Source: Flavobacterium sp. SCGC AAA160-P02 (GTDB lineage: Bacteria; Bacteroidota; Bacteroidia; Flavobacteriales; Flavobacteriaceae). Taken from it: 64,000 nucleotides of DNA. The position numbers and the translations under genes are program-made. A model generated the notes under the pieces. It did not search any database. It saw only the letters and a list, made by a program, of their open reading frames with translations, and had not been told where the DNA came from. Below are positions 51,708 to 60,224 of this stretch, one piece after another (the first letter of the stretch is position 1; each line of letters begins with the position of its first letter). The stretch spans positions 962 to 64,961 of the forward strand of contig KB911135.1 of the NCBI GenBank assembly GCA_000383355.1, in the 5' to 3' direction.

Positions 51708-53174
51708 TTAAAGCCCGCTTATAAAACTTCCATAAGGATCTTTGAACTGAACGCCTTCAGCATACCTATATTTACTTAATTTTTTATGTTCTACCAAAGA
51801 CCATAAAACAAATTCTTGCCAAAAGCACACTTCTTCAGGAGTTACCCCTACTTGATATTTTAACACAAATTCTGACAATGGCTTTACTTTTTCTAGGATA
51901 GATCTATAGTCTTTTTCTGAAATATCATCTAAAATTTCAAAATCCTCACTATGATTAAAAAACCATGAGACAATTTCATCATATGGGCTTTCAACACCTT
52001 GTTTTTCAATCTTTTCAATTTTAGGAAAAAATTCTGAATACAAAGATTTGATAGCGTTTCCAAGCAAGGTTAGTGCAACATTATAAGCCCCTTCTTGCTC
52101 GCCTTCATACACTAATTCTATCTTACCAGTTATTGCAGGAATAATTCCAGTAAAGTCACTCATCCTTATTCCTGTTTTGTCATCTCCAGAATGCAATAAA
52201 CGTCTTTCTGCAGTACTAACTAAATTCTCAAAAGCAGTAATACTTAATCGAGCACTTACACCACTCTTTACATCTACAAATTCACTTTTACGGGCTTCAA
52301 ACACAATTTGTTCTAGAATATCTTTTGCCAATTCAGGAATAAAAATAGTTGAAGATTGTCTGGTGTCTAGCACTGCTTCTTGCGAAGTAATTGTTTTTGC
52401 AATCTGAATAGTTTCAGGATAATGAGTTAAAATTTGTGAACCTATTCTATCTTTTAAGGGTGTTACAATACTTCCTCTATTGGTATAATCTTCTGGATTA
52501 GCAGTAAAAACAAATTGCATATCTAAAGACAATCTCAATTTAAAACCTCTAATTTGTATATCTCCTTCTTGTAAGATATTAAACAAGGCTACTTGAATTC
52601 TGGCTTGTAAATCTGGTAACTCATTGATCACAAAAATACATCTATTGGCTCTAGGAATCATTCCATAATGAATCACACGATCATCTGCATAACTCAACTT
52701 TAAATTAGCTGCTTTTATTGGATCTACATCACCAATAATATCTGCTACAGTAACATCTGGTGTCGCTAATTTTTCTGCAAAACGATCACTTCTATGTAAC
52801 CAGATAATTGGTGTTTCATCTTGGTTTTGTTGTATCAACTCTATTGCAAAACGAGAAATTGGTGCTAGCGGATCATCATTAATTTCTGAGCCTTCTACTA
52901 CTGGAATATATTCGTCTAATAAATTCACCATCAACCTAGCTAATCGTGTTTTAGCTTGTCCGCGCAGTCCTAGTAAATTAATATTATGTCTAGATAAAAT
53001 AGCTCTTTCTAATTCTGGTATTACCGTATTTTCATACCCATGAACACCTGTAAATACTGTTTCTTTATTTTTAATTTTAGCTATTAAATTATCTCTCAAT
53101 TCATCTTTAATAGATTTCGATTGATATCCTGATTCTTTTAATGCTCCTAGTGTTTGTATAGATATTATATTCAT
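51708..53174 (-). CDS. AAA+ ATPase of the MoxR / ChlI-like type, partner of a vWA protein
   Basis: 488 residues from the ATG ending at 53174 (MNIISIQTLGALKES), which is 1 bp after the vWA gene stop; an earlier in-frame ATG would overlap that gene. Walker A is GLRGQAKT (69-76). Walker B reads CIFVINELPDL: the usual Asp is Asn184, followed by Glu185. Sensor 1 is FVFTANPEDYTNRG and the arginine finger region is PLKDRIGS. The family is often labelled magnesium chelatase subunit I, but no chlorophyll genes are here. With its vWA partner it more likely remodels or inserts metal into an unknown target protein. Confidence 0.88.
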   Translation of the reverse strand: MNIISIQTLGALKESGYQSKSIKDELRDNLIAKIKNKETVFTGVHGYENTVIPELERAILSRHNINLLGLRGQAKTRLARLMVNLLDEYIPVVEGSEINDDPLAPISRFAIELIQQNQDETPIIWLHRSDRFAEKLATPDVTVADIIGDVDPIKAANLKLSYADDRVIHYGMIPRANRCIFVINELPDLQARIQVALFNILQEGDIQIRGFKLRLSLDMQFVFTANPEDYTNRGSIVTPLKDRIGSQILTHYPETIQIAKTITSQEAVLDTRQSSTIFIPELAKDILEQIVFEARKSEFVDVKSGVSARLSITAFENLVSTAERRLLHSGDDKTGIRMSDFTGIIPAITGKIELVYEGEQEGAYNVALTLLGNAIKSLYSEFFPKIEKIEKQGVESPYDEIVSWFFNHSEDFEILDDISEKDYRSILEKVKPLSEFVLKYQVGVTPEEVCFWQEFVLWSLVEHKKLSKYRYAEGVQFKDPYGSFISGL

Positions 53175-53175
53175 A

Positions 53176-54306
53176 TTAACCTTTAATTCTTTTTTTTCTA
53201 TTAGTTTCGTAATCTTCAAAAATCATTTCTCCCAATCCTTTAATTCCTGTATAAAATGCTTTTCCTTGATTTGCTTTGGTAAATTCTCTTACAAATTGCA
53301 TCAAATAATTATCTTGAGCAATCATAAATGTTGTGATAGGGATGTGTAACCTTCTTGCTTGTTGAGCCATTGCATAACATTTATTGGTGATAAAAGAATC
53401 TAATCCATTACTGTTTTTATAATACTGGCCGTCTGGCATTTTAAGACAACTTGGTTTTCCATCGGTAATCATAAAAATCTGTTTGTTAGTGTTTCTTTTT
53501 CTTCGCAATAAATCCATTGCTAATTGAAGACCTGCAACAGTGTTTGTGTGATAGGGACCAACTTTTAAATAGGGTAAGTCCTTAATGTCTATAGTCCAGG
53601 AATCATTTCCAAAAACTAAGATGTCTAAGGTGTCTTTAGGGTATCTGGTGGTAATTAGTTCTGCCAACGCCATGGCAACCTTTTTTGCTGGTGTAATCCT
53701 ATCTTCTCCATATAGAATCATAGAATGACTAATGTCTATCATTAAAACAGTACTCATTTGAGCCTTGTGCATGGTTTCTTCAACTACAAGATCATCTTCC
53801 GTTAAATTAAAACTACCAATTCCATGGTTAATTTGTGCGTTTCGTAAACTTTCTGTCATGGAAACTTTGTCTAAAGAATCTCCAAACTGATAGTTTCTAA
53901 AATCACCGGTATGCTCGTCTCCTAAACCCTGACCTTTACTTTTATGATTTCCAGAACCTCGTCTTTTAATTTTTCCAAATATTTGGTTTAGTGCTTGTTG
54001 ACGAATGGCTCTTTCTGTCTTAGCTGTGATAGAAATATTCCCTCCATTTTCATCTGGATCAATTTCTTCTTTAATATATCCTTTTGCCTTTAGGTCCTCA
54101 ATAAAATCATCTATTGTATAGTTCTCGTCTGTTAGTTTATATTCAACATCTAACTGACGTAACCAATCAATAGCTTCATCAAAATCTCCAGAAGTATGCG
54201 TAATAATTTCTTTAAAAATATCAAACAATTTTTCAAATGGAGTCAAATGAGGAGATTCAAAGGTTTTAAAAATAAATCCCTTTTTTTTCTTTTCTTTCAT
54301 ACTCAT
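53176..54306 (-). CDS. vWA domain protein, partner of the AAA+ ATPase
   Basis: 376 residues, cytoplasmic (no signal peptide). Residues about 1-175 are a helical charged part; residues 185-360 are a von Willebrand A domain with a full MIDAS: DISHSM (DxSxS), the later Thr in HTNTVAG, and ITDGKPS. Such a domain binds a protein ligand through a metal ion. It resembles ChlD/ViaA-type partners of AAA+ ATPases. The ATPase gene follows after 1 bp. A -7 box TATTTTTG (minus strand, 54308-54315) lies only 2 bp before the first ATG, so the second Met (54300) or a leaderless start is possible. Confidence 0.88.
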   Translation of the reverse strand: MSMKEKKKKGFIFKTFESPHLTPFEKLFDIFKEIITHTSGDFDEAIDWLRQLDVEYKLTDENYTIDDFIEDLKAKGYIKEEIDPDENGGNISITAKTERAIRQQALNQIFGKIKRRGSGNHKSKGQGLGDEHTGDFRNYQFGDSLDKVSMTESLRNAQINHGIGSFNLTEDDLVVEETMHKAQMSTVLMIDISHSMILYGEDRITPAKKVAMALAELITTRYPKDTLDILVFGNDSWTIDIKDLPYLKVGPYHTNTVAGLQLAMDLLRRKRNTNKQIFMITDGKPSCLKMPDGQYYKNSNGLDSFITNKCYAMAQQARRLHIPITTFMIAQDNYLMQFVREFTKANQGKAFYTGIKGLGEMIFEDYETNRKKRIKG

Positions 54307-54307
54307 A

Positions 54308-54315
54308 CAAAAATA
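54308..54315 (-). promoter_or_regulatory. -7 promoter box abutting the vWA gene start
   Basis: TATTTTTG on the minus strand ends 2 bp before the ATG at 54306; transcription would begin at or inside the first codons. Confidence 0.35.
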
Positions 54316-54484
54316 AGACTTTATGGAGTTTGATTCTAAAGATTAACAATCCTTTCACAAAATTTATATATTCAAAAAAAAAAGAATGAGCTGAGGAAAG
54401 AATATTTTATACTATTATTAACATCAAAAAAATAATTAATAAGTAAATTTATGCCTCAAAAATTATAAAAATAAAATCATATTT

Positions 54485-57112
54485 ATGAAAATAATTAATT
54501 CTACACATCTACGTAATCTTTTATCTTTCATCCTAATTCTTTTAGTTATTGGAATTCAAGATACAGATGCACAAAGAAAAAAACGCAAAAAAAAGAATAA
54601 TAAAACATCGCAAGTTGTTGCCCCAAAACCCAAACCTAAAAAGAAAGAAAAATCTATTGCTGACCTAACTAAAAGCAGTAAAAAAATAGAAGGATTATTT
54701 ACAATTTTTCAAGATACTGTTACTGGTGCTACAAAATTATTAGTTAAAGAAGAGCAATTTAATAAAGACTATATTTATTTTGCTCAAATAGCTGATGGTG
54801 TCACCGAAGCTGGAAGTTTCAGAGGGGCATATAGACCTTCAGCAGTTTTTCATCTCAAAAAATACTTTAATAAAATTGAATTTACTGCTCCTAATACAAA
54901 TTTTTATTTCGACAAAAACAACCCACTTTCTAGAGCCTCAGAAGCAAATACTTCAGTAGCAACCATTGCAAGTGGAAAAGTCTTAGCACATGATAAAAAA
55001 ACTGGAGAATTTTTAATAGACTCAGACGGTTTGTTCTTGTCTGAAGCTTTTACGAGAATTAAAGGACCTAGGTTTCCTGGACAATCTCCTTTTGCATTTA
55101 GCTTAGGGCGCTTTGATAAAACAAAATCAAAAATAAATGAGATTAAAAACTATCCAGAAAACACAAATGTAAAAACAGAATATGTTTACAGCAACCCCAC
55201 TGTATTAAATGGGGGTTCCGAGGCAGTAACAGACGGTAGAAGTGTTTCTATCAAAGTATTCCACACATTTATGAATATGCCAGAAGATGATTATGAAGCT
55301 AGAATGGATGATGCTAGAGTTGGCTACTTTTTAACTCAAACAAACGATATGACAACTACAGAGACAGTTAATTATCGTGATATGGTACACAGATGGAAAT
55401 TGGTGAAAAAAGATTCTAGTGCTGCTATATCTGAACCTATAACTCCAATTACTTGGTGGATTGAAAATACAACTCCAGAAACATGGAGAGAAACTATTAA
55501 AGAAGGTGTTTTAGCATGGAATGAAGCTTTTGAAAAAGCTGGTTTTAAAAATGCTATGGTTGTAAAAATACAACCAGATGATGCTGATTGGGATGCTGGT
55601 GATGTTCGTTACAATGTATTACGTTGGACCTCCTCTCCAAATCCACCTTTTGGTGGCTATGGTCCAAGTTTTGTAAACCCAAGAACAGGAGAAATTTTAG
55701 GAGCTGATATTATGTTAGAATTTGTTCATTTTACAAACAGAGTATTTGGAGATAAATTATATGACGATGCGGCCTCAAATATGAAATTAGAGACTATTCA
55801 GGAATTGAAAATTAAAAAATTTAAAGAACAAAACAACTTTATGTTTTGTTCTGCAGGACATATATTACATGAAAACATGCAACTTGGAAGTACTGTTTTA
55901 GAAGCAAGTAACGCTTCTAGTTTGGATATGGAAAGAATGAAAAAAGAAGGAATGAAATCTTTAATAATGCATGAAGTTGGGCATACCTTAGGTCTAAATC
56001 ACAACATGAAAGCAAGTCAATTATTTTCTCCCGAACAACTAGCTGATGCTAGTTTTATTGAAGGAAAAGCATTAACTGGCTCTGTGATGGATTATGCTGG
56101 AATTAATCTTACTAATGACAGAAGCAAACAAGGACAATATTATGACATGAATGTTGGGCCCTATGATATTTGGGCCATTCAATTTGGATATACACCTTTT
56201 GAAAAAGACTCAGAAAGAATTTCATTGTTGGAGAGGTCAACAGAACCAGCATTAATTTTTGGTAATGATGCAGATGATATGCGCTCTCCTGGAAAAGCTA
56301 TAGACCCAAGAGTAATGATTGGAGATTTATCGAATGATCAAATCACCTACTCCATTAATAGATTTGAGTTGGTCAATACAATGATGAAAGATTTAAAGTC
56401 AAAATTTACCAAAGAAGGTGAAACATATATGAATCTTAGAAGAGCGTTTTACACCTTAAATAATCAATCAGCTATTGCAGGTGGTGTTATCTCAAGATTT
56501 ATAGGAGGTGTATATGTAGACAGGGCAACTTATGGACAAAAGGGAGGAAGTCAACCCTTTACACCAGTAAGTCTTGAAGATCAAAAGAGAGCTTTCAATG
56601 CATTAAAAAAATACATATTTGCTCCCGATGCTTTTAATGCTCCAAAAGAAATTTATAATTATCTTGCTAAGCAAAGAAGAGGATATAACTTTTTTGGAGG
56701 ACCAGAAGATCCAAAAATTCATGCGCAAATTATAGGATATCAAACTAGAGTGTTGGCACACATAATGCACCCAAATACTTTACAAAGACTAACTGATTCT
56801 GAAATATACGGGAACAAATACAAGCTATCTTCTTTTATGACAGACTTAAACAATGCTATGTTTAAACCAGATGTGTATGGGAGTATCAATACATTTCGTC
56901 AGAATCTACAAGCTGTTTACACAAAACGGTTAATTAGTATGGTTGTTGGTAAGGCAGCTAATAGGTTCTCTCCTACTTCTCAATCTATGGCGATCTATAA
57001 TTTAAAGAACATTAAAACTTGGGTATCTAACGGTACTGGAAATATATCAACAAAAGCACATAAAAACCATTTAAAGACACTAATTAACAATACTATGAAA
57101 GAAATTAAATAA
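54485..57112 (+). CDS. Secreted zinc-dependent metalloprotease (DUF5117/DUF5118 type)
   Basis: 875 residues with an N-terminal hydrophobic signal (about 12-25, ending TDAQ) and a very basic stretch (RKKRKKKNNK and PKPKPKKKEK) after it. The zinc motif HEVGHTLGLNH gives His496, Glu497, His500 and His506 as in metzincins; a Met-turn-like SVMDYAG follows. Flanking N- and C-terminal regions match the DUF5118 and DUF5117 domains of this large Bacteroidota family as I remember them. It probably acts in the periplasm or outside. It stands alone and ends at a perfect palindrome terminator. Confidence 0.9.
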   Translation: MKIINSTHLRNLLSFILILLVIGIQDTDAQRKKRKKKNNKTSQVVAPKPKPKKKEKSIADLTKSSKKIEGLFTIFQDTVTGATKLLVKEEQFNKDYIYFAQIADGVTEAGSFRGAYRPSAVFHLKKYFNKIEFTAPNTNFYFDKNNPLSRASEANTSVATIASGKVLAHDKKTGEFLIDSDGLFLSEAFTRIKGPRFPGQSPFAFSLGRFDKTKSKINEIKNYPENTNVKTEYVYSNPTVLNGGSEAVTDGRSVSIKVFHTFMNMPEDDYEARMDDARVGYFLTQTNDMTTTETVNYRDMVHRWKLVKKDSSAAISEPITPITWWIENTTPETWRETIKEGVLAWNEAFEKAGFKNAMVVKIQPDDADWDAGDVRYNVLRWTSSPNPPFGGYGPSFVNPRTGEILGADIMLEFVHFTNRVFGDKLYDDAASNMKLETIQELKIKKFKEQNNFMFCSAGHILHENMQLGSTVLEASNASSLDMERMKKEGMKSLIMHEVGHTLGLNHNMKASQLFSPEQLADASFIEGKALTGSVMDYAGINLTNDRSKQGQYYDMNVGPYDIWAIQFGYTPFEKDSERISLLERSTEPALIFGNDADDMRSPGKAIDPRVMIGDLSNDQITYSINRFELVNTMMKDLKSKFTKEGETYMNLRRAFYTLNNQSAIAGGVISRFIGGVYVDRATYGQKGGSQPFTPVSLEDQKRAFNALKKYIFAPDAFNAPKEIYNYLAKQRRGYNFFGGPEDPKIHAQIIGYQTRVLAHIMHPNTLQRLTDSEIYGNKYKLSSFMTDLNNAMFKPDVYGSINTFRQNLQAVYTKRLISMVVGKAANRFSPTSQSMAIYNLKNIKTWVSNGTGNISTKAHKNHLKTLINNTMKEIK

Positions 57113-57136
57113 GATTGTTTTTAACTAATTTTTAAA

Positions 57137-57164
57137 AAACCGATATCAAATTTGATATCGGTTT
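57137..57164 (+). terminator. Perfect palindrome, terminator close to the next start codon
   Basis: Arms 57137-57150 and 57151-57164, perfect: AAACCGATATCAAA with its reverse complement. It ends 15 bp before the ATG of the TIGR01777 gene, so it may end the protease transcript and also touch the start region of the next gene. Confidence 0.75.
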
Positions 57165-57179
57165 ATGTATTTTTACAAG

Positions 57180-58070
57180 ATGGAGAAAGTATTGATTACC
57201 GGCGGCTCAGGCTTAATAGGAAGACGATTATCATTCTTGTTAAAATCTAGGGGGTATGAAGTTCGCATTTTAAGTAGAAGTAATAATCCAAAAAACAACT
57301 ATAAAACATTTGTATGGAATGTTTCAGAACAATACATAAATGACAGTGCTTTTGAAGGTCTTAACCATATTATTCATCTTGCAGGAGCTGGAATTGCAGA
57401 TAAAAGATGGTCTGAAAAAAGAAAAAAAGAAATTATAGCTAGTAGAGTTGCCTCAACTAATTTACTTTACAATTCAGTAAAAAGATTAAAAACTCCTCTA
57501 AATAGTTTTATCTCTGCCTCTGCAACTGGCTATTATGGAGCTGTTACTTCAGAAACTATTTTTGAGGAAAAAGACAAACCCGCAAAAGATTTTCTTGGAA
57601 AAGTTTGTAGTTTATGGGAAGATTCTATTTTCCAATTTAATGAAATAAAAATTAGAACAGTAGCATTGCGAACAGGTATTGTATTATCTAAAGACGGAGG
57701 TGCTTTAAAAAAGATGAAAACTCCAATTATTACTTCATTAGGAAATGGAAAACAATACATGCCATGGATTCATATAGATGATTTGTGTGAATTATATATA
57801 AAAGCAATTGAAGATGAACAATTTAAAGGAGCTTTTAATGCAGTGTCACCTGAACATATATCTAATCTTTCTTTTTCAAAAAAGATCTCAAAAATATTTA
57901 ATTACCCATTTTTAGCTTTAGGTGCTCCAAGCCTTATTTTACAAATTGTTTTTGGAGAAATGTCTACAATTATTTTGAATGGAAGTAGAATTTCTGCAAA
58001 TAAAATAAAACAAGCTGGTTTTAAATTTAAGTTTGAAAACTTAGAAAAGGCTTTAAAAAATTTACGATGA
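57180..58070 (+). CDS. TIGR01777 family NAD(P)-dependent oxidoreductase (YfcH-like)
   Basis: 296 residues from the ATG at 57180 (MEKVLITGGSGLIG), the family start; an in-frame ATG at 57165 would add five residues and touch the upstream hairpin. This is an extended SDR / epimerase fold: GGSGLIGRRLS binds NAD(P), HLAGAGIADKRWSEKRK is the TIGR01777 signature, and SATGYYG carries the active Tyr. The C-terminal half is the usual DUF1731-like part. The substrate is unknown. The next gene overlaps it by 4 bp. Confidence 0.9.
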   Translation: MEKVLITGGSGLIGRRLSFLLKSRGYEVRILSRSNNPKNNYKTFVWNVSEQYINDSAFEGLNHIIHLAGAGIADKRWSEKRKKEIIASRVASTNLLYNSVKRLKTPLNSFISASATGYYGAVTSETIFEEKDKPAKDFLGKVCSLWEDSIFQFNEIKIRTVALRTGIVLSKDGGALKKMKTPIITSLGNGKQYMPWIHIDDLCELYIKAIEDEQFKGAFNAVSPEHISNLSFSKKISKIFNYPFLALGAPSLILQIVFGEMSTIILNGSRISANKIKQAGFKFKFENLEKALKNLR

Positions 58071-58612
58071 AAACATACCTTATAATTCTATTATTTCCTT
58101 TTTTAATGCAGCAGCAAAACAACTATCAAATAGACTTTGGAGAAGAAAAAAAAGGGCTTTATTGGAGCGTTGTTAACGATGGTGTTATGGGTGGACTCTC
58201 TAGAGGAAGAAAAAAACTAACAAAAAACAGTTTGCTGTTTAAAGGCAACGTTTCACTAGACAATAATGGTGGATTTTCATCTTTACGTCGTTCTTTTTCT
58301 GAGTTTGATATCTCTAATTTTGAATACGTTGAAATTAAATACCGATCTTCTGGTATTTCTTTAGCGCTAACATTTGCTGTAAGTAGGCGATGGTATGTGC
58401 CTAATTATAAAGTAAGCCTTGATGAAACTTCCTCTAAATGGAAAACTGTAACCATTAAACTTACAGATCTAAGAAAGTACTATATAGGTAAAGCCATGAA
58501 CGAAAAACTTAAAAAAGAAACTTTAAAAGAAATCATTAGAATTGGTTTTATTACTAATGAAAAAAAATATGGAGATTTTGAATTTGAAATAGACTATATA
58601 AAATTCAAATAA
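58067..58612 (+). CDS. CIA30 family protein
   Basis: 181 residues with a short hydrophobic start (about 3-14) that may be a signal peptide. The domain begins NYQIDFGEEKKGLYWSVVNDGVMGGLSRG and goes on with GFSSLRRSF and KVSLDETSSKWKTVTIKL, the jelly-roll pattern of the NADH:ubiquinone oxidoreductase intermediate-associated protein 30 family. In bacteria these proteins are not proven complex I factors. Its start overlaps the oxidoreductase stop (ATGA), so the two are translationally coupled. Confidence 0.85.
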   Translation: MKTYLIILLFPFLMQQQNNYQIDFGEEKKGLYWSVVNDGVMGGLSRGRKKLTKNSLLFKGNVSLDNNGGFSSLRRSFSEFDISNFEYVEIKYRSSGISLALTFAVSRRWYVPNYKVSLDETSSKWKTVTIKLTDLRKYYIGKAMNEKLKKETLKEIIRIGFITNEKKYGDFEFEIDYIKFK

Positions 58613-58638
58613 AAAAATCCACCAATTGGTGGATTTTT
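58613..58638. terminator. Bidirectional terminator behind the CIA30 gene
   Basis: AAAAATCCACCAA / TTGGTGGATTTTT, a perfect 13-bp arm palindrome; serves the convergent YceI gene as well. Confidence 0.9.
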
Positions 58639-58665
58639 ATAATAATAATTTTTTTCTGAAGTGAT

Positions 58666-59289
58666 TTAAAAAGTTGAAGAAATATTAATTGCTACCTCAG
58701 ACCAAGTTTTACTAATACCATCTAATCCTTTGTGTAATTCTTTACAAATCAAATTTAAAGAATCTAAAGACGATTTAGCATTCCAATTCAATACATCCAT
58801 TTTTGTAGTCATAGAGAATTTTTTATCTTTTATTAAATAAGAAAAAGGTAGTTTTTCTTTAATTCCATTCATAGTAATATCTGCATAACCCAAAGAATCA
58901 TTCTCTATTACTAATTTCCCTGATAATAGTTTTGTATTTTCCATAACCCCAAAAAAGAATTTTCTGATCTTATAATCTCTACTACTGTCAGATGTAAAAA
59001 TACTACTAATAGGTATCGAAAACTCTGCATTATTAATTGCTTCTTTAACAGAATTTCCTTCACCTCCTGAAGTTACATCTACTTTTGTGAATTTTCCTTT
59101 CACAGGAACTTTCTCTGTAGTTTTATATGCAGTCCATTCAACAGAATTATTTGCATCATTTAACACAAATGCAGCTGTAGATTCCTTTTCTAGTTTCGTT
59201 GTTTTTAGTTCTTCTTTTTTATCAGAATTACAAGATGTAAATTGAAATACTATTAAAAGAGTGAACGCTAAGTTTGTTATATTTTTCAT
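58666..59289 (-). CDS. YceI family lipoprotein
   Basis: 207 residues from the ATG ending at 59289. The longer in-frame start at 59385 would run 91 bp into the acyl-CoA-binding gene, so I reject it. A lipoprotein signal ends at the Cys in FTSCNSDKK (Cys21). The mature part has the YceI lipocalin-like barrel pattern: NNSVEWTAYKTTEKVPVKGKF, then VKEAINNAEFSIPISSI, and MTTKMDVLNWNAKSSLDSL near the end. YceI proteins bind isoprenoid or other amphiphilic chains in the periplasm. It is the last gene of the rsfS-to-psd run. Confidence 0.85.
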   Translation of the reverse strand: MKNITNLAFTLLIVFQFTSCNSDKKEELKTTKLEKESTAAFVLNDANNSVEWTAYKTTEKVPVKGKFTKVDVTSGGEGNSVKEAINNAEFSIPISSIFTSDSSRDYKIRKFFFGVMENTKLLSGKLVIENDSLGYADITMNGIKEKLPFSYLIKDKKFSMTTKMDVLNWNAKSSLDSLNLICKELHKGLDGISKTWSEVAINISSTF

Positions 59290-59294
59290 CTGAA

Positions 59295-59564
59295 TTATTT
59301 GGGTTGGTTTTTTAAAATATTTTTTACGAGTTTTATATATTGTTTTTTTGCATCTTCTTGGTTCATACCGTTTAACTGGGTCCAAGCATTAAATTTAAAA
59401 GCATCTCTCACATCAATTTCACCATCATATGAAAAAGTGTCACCTATTACTGCTTGCTTGTAAAAAGCATATAATTTAAGCATGATATCCGGTGCTAAAA
59501 CTTCTTCTAATTCAGACAGTTTATTAAAAGCTTCAGTAAACTTTAAATCTAAATTTACAGCCAT
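59295..59564 (-). CDS. Acyl-CoA-binding protein
   Basis: 89 residues, the size of a single ACBP domain of four helices. LDLKFTEAFNKLSEL starts helix 1. The acyl-CoA phosphate and adenine contacts lie in LKLYAFYKQAVIGD (helix 2, with the YxxYKQA-type motif) and AFKFNAWTQLNGMNQEDAKKQYI (helix 3-4 region). Such proteins hold long acyl-CoA esters in the cytoplasm, and are much more common in eukaryotes than in bacteria. The gene overlaps psd by 1 bp, so it belongs to the phospholipid run. Confidence 0.9.
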   Translation of the reverse strand: MAVNLDLKFTEAFNKLSELEEVLAPDIMLKLYAFYKQAVIGDTFSYDGEIDVRDAFKFNAWTQLNGMNQEDAKKQYIKLVKNILKNQPK

Positions 59565-60220
59565 TACTTTTCTGCTATTACTTGTACTCCTCCTTTAACT
59601 TTATCTCCAATTTTTACAGTTAATTTTGTGTTTAGTGGTAAAAAAATATCAACTCTACTACCAAACTTTATAAAACCCGCATCTGATCCTTGAATTACCT
59701 CTTCACCTTCTTCTGCATAATTTACAATTCTTTTCGCTAATGCTCCTGCAATTTGGCGGTATAATACTTCTCCAAAAACCTTATTTTCAACTACAATTGT
59801 TGTTCTTTCATTTTCAGTTGATGCTTTTGGATGCCATGCTACTAAATATTTACCAGGATGATACTTACTGTATTTAACCGTTCCATTTAGAGCATATCTA
59901 GTAACATGAACATTAATTGGCGACATGAAAATAGAAACCTGAAGCCTTTTACCTTTAAAATATTCTGGCTCTTCTACTTCTTCAACTACAACTACCTTAC
60001 CATCAACGGGAGCTATAATCTGAGTGTCATTTATTTCTGTAACTCTTTTCGGATTTCTAAAAAATTGTAACACAATAATTAAAAAAAACAACAGTATTGT
60101 TTGAATTACTTTTTGAAACCAGTATAATTCAATAAGCCTCTCTGATAATAAAATCCCTGATAAAACTATTAGAAATGTAAAAACAATAATTTTATAACCT
60201 TCTCTGTGAAAACTTAGCAT
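59564..60220 (-). CDS. psd: Phosphatidylserine decarboxylase (short, self-cleaving)
   Basis: 218 residues, the short PSD family. Two hydrophobic helices (about 12-28, 33-50) anchor it to the inner membrane. Self-cleavage at Gly187-Ser188 in FGSRVDIFLP creates the pyruvoyl prosthetic group. The conserved VHVTRYALNGTVKYSKYHPGKY and GALAKRIVNY segments are present. It makes phosphatidylethanolamine. It follows cdsA after 4 bp and overlaps the acyl-CoA-binding gene by 1 bp. No pssA gene lies in the window. Confidence 0.94.
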   Translation of the reverse strand: MLSFHREGYKIIVFTFLIVLSGILLSERLIELYWFQKVIQTILLFFLIIVLQFFRNPKRVTEINDTQIIAPVDGKVVVVEEVEEPEYFKGKRLQVSIFMSPINVHVTRYALNGTVKYSKYHPGKYLVAWHPKASTENERTTIVVENKVFGEVLYRQIAGALAKRIVNYAEEGEEVIQGSDAGFIKFGSRVDIFLPLNTKLTVKIGDKVKGGVQVIAEK

Positions 60221-60224
60221 TTTT

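Noticed and set aside
51708..54306. Magnesium chelatase for chlorophyll synthesis
   Set aside because: No bch or chl genes lie in the window; the fold similarity is of the MoxR/ChlI type only.
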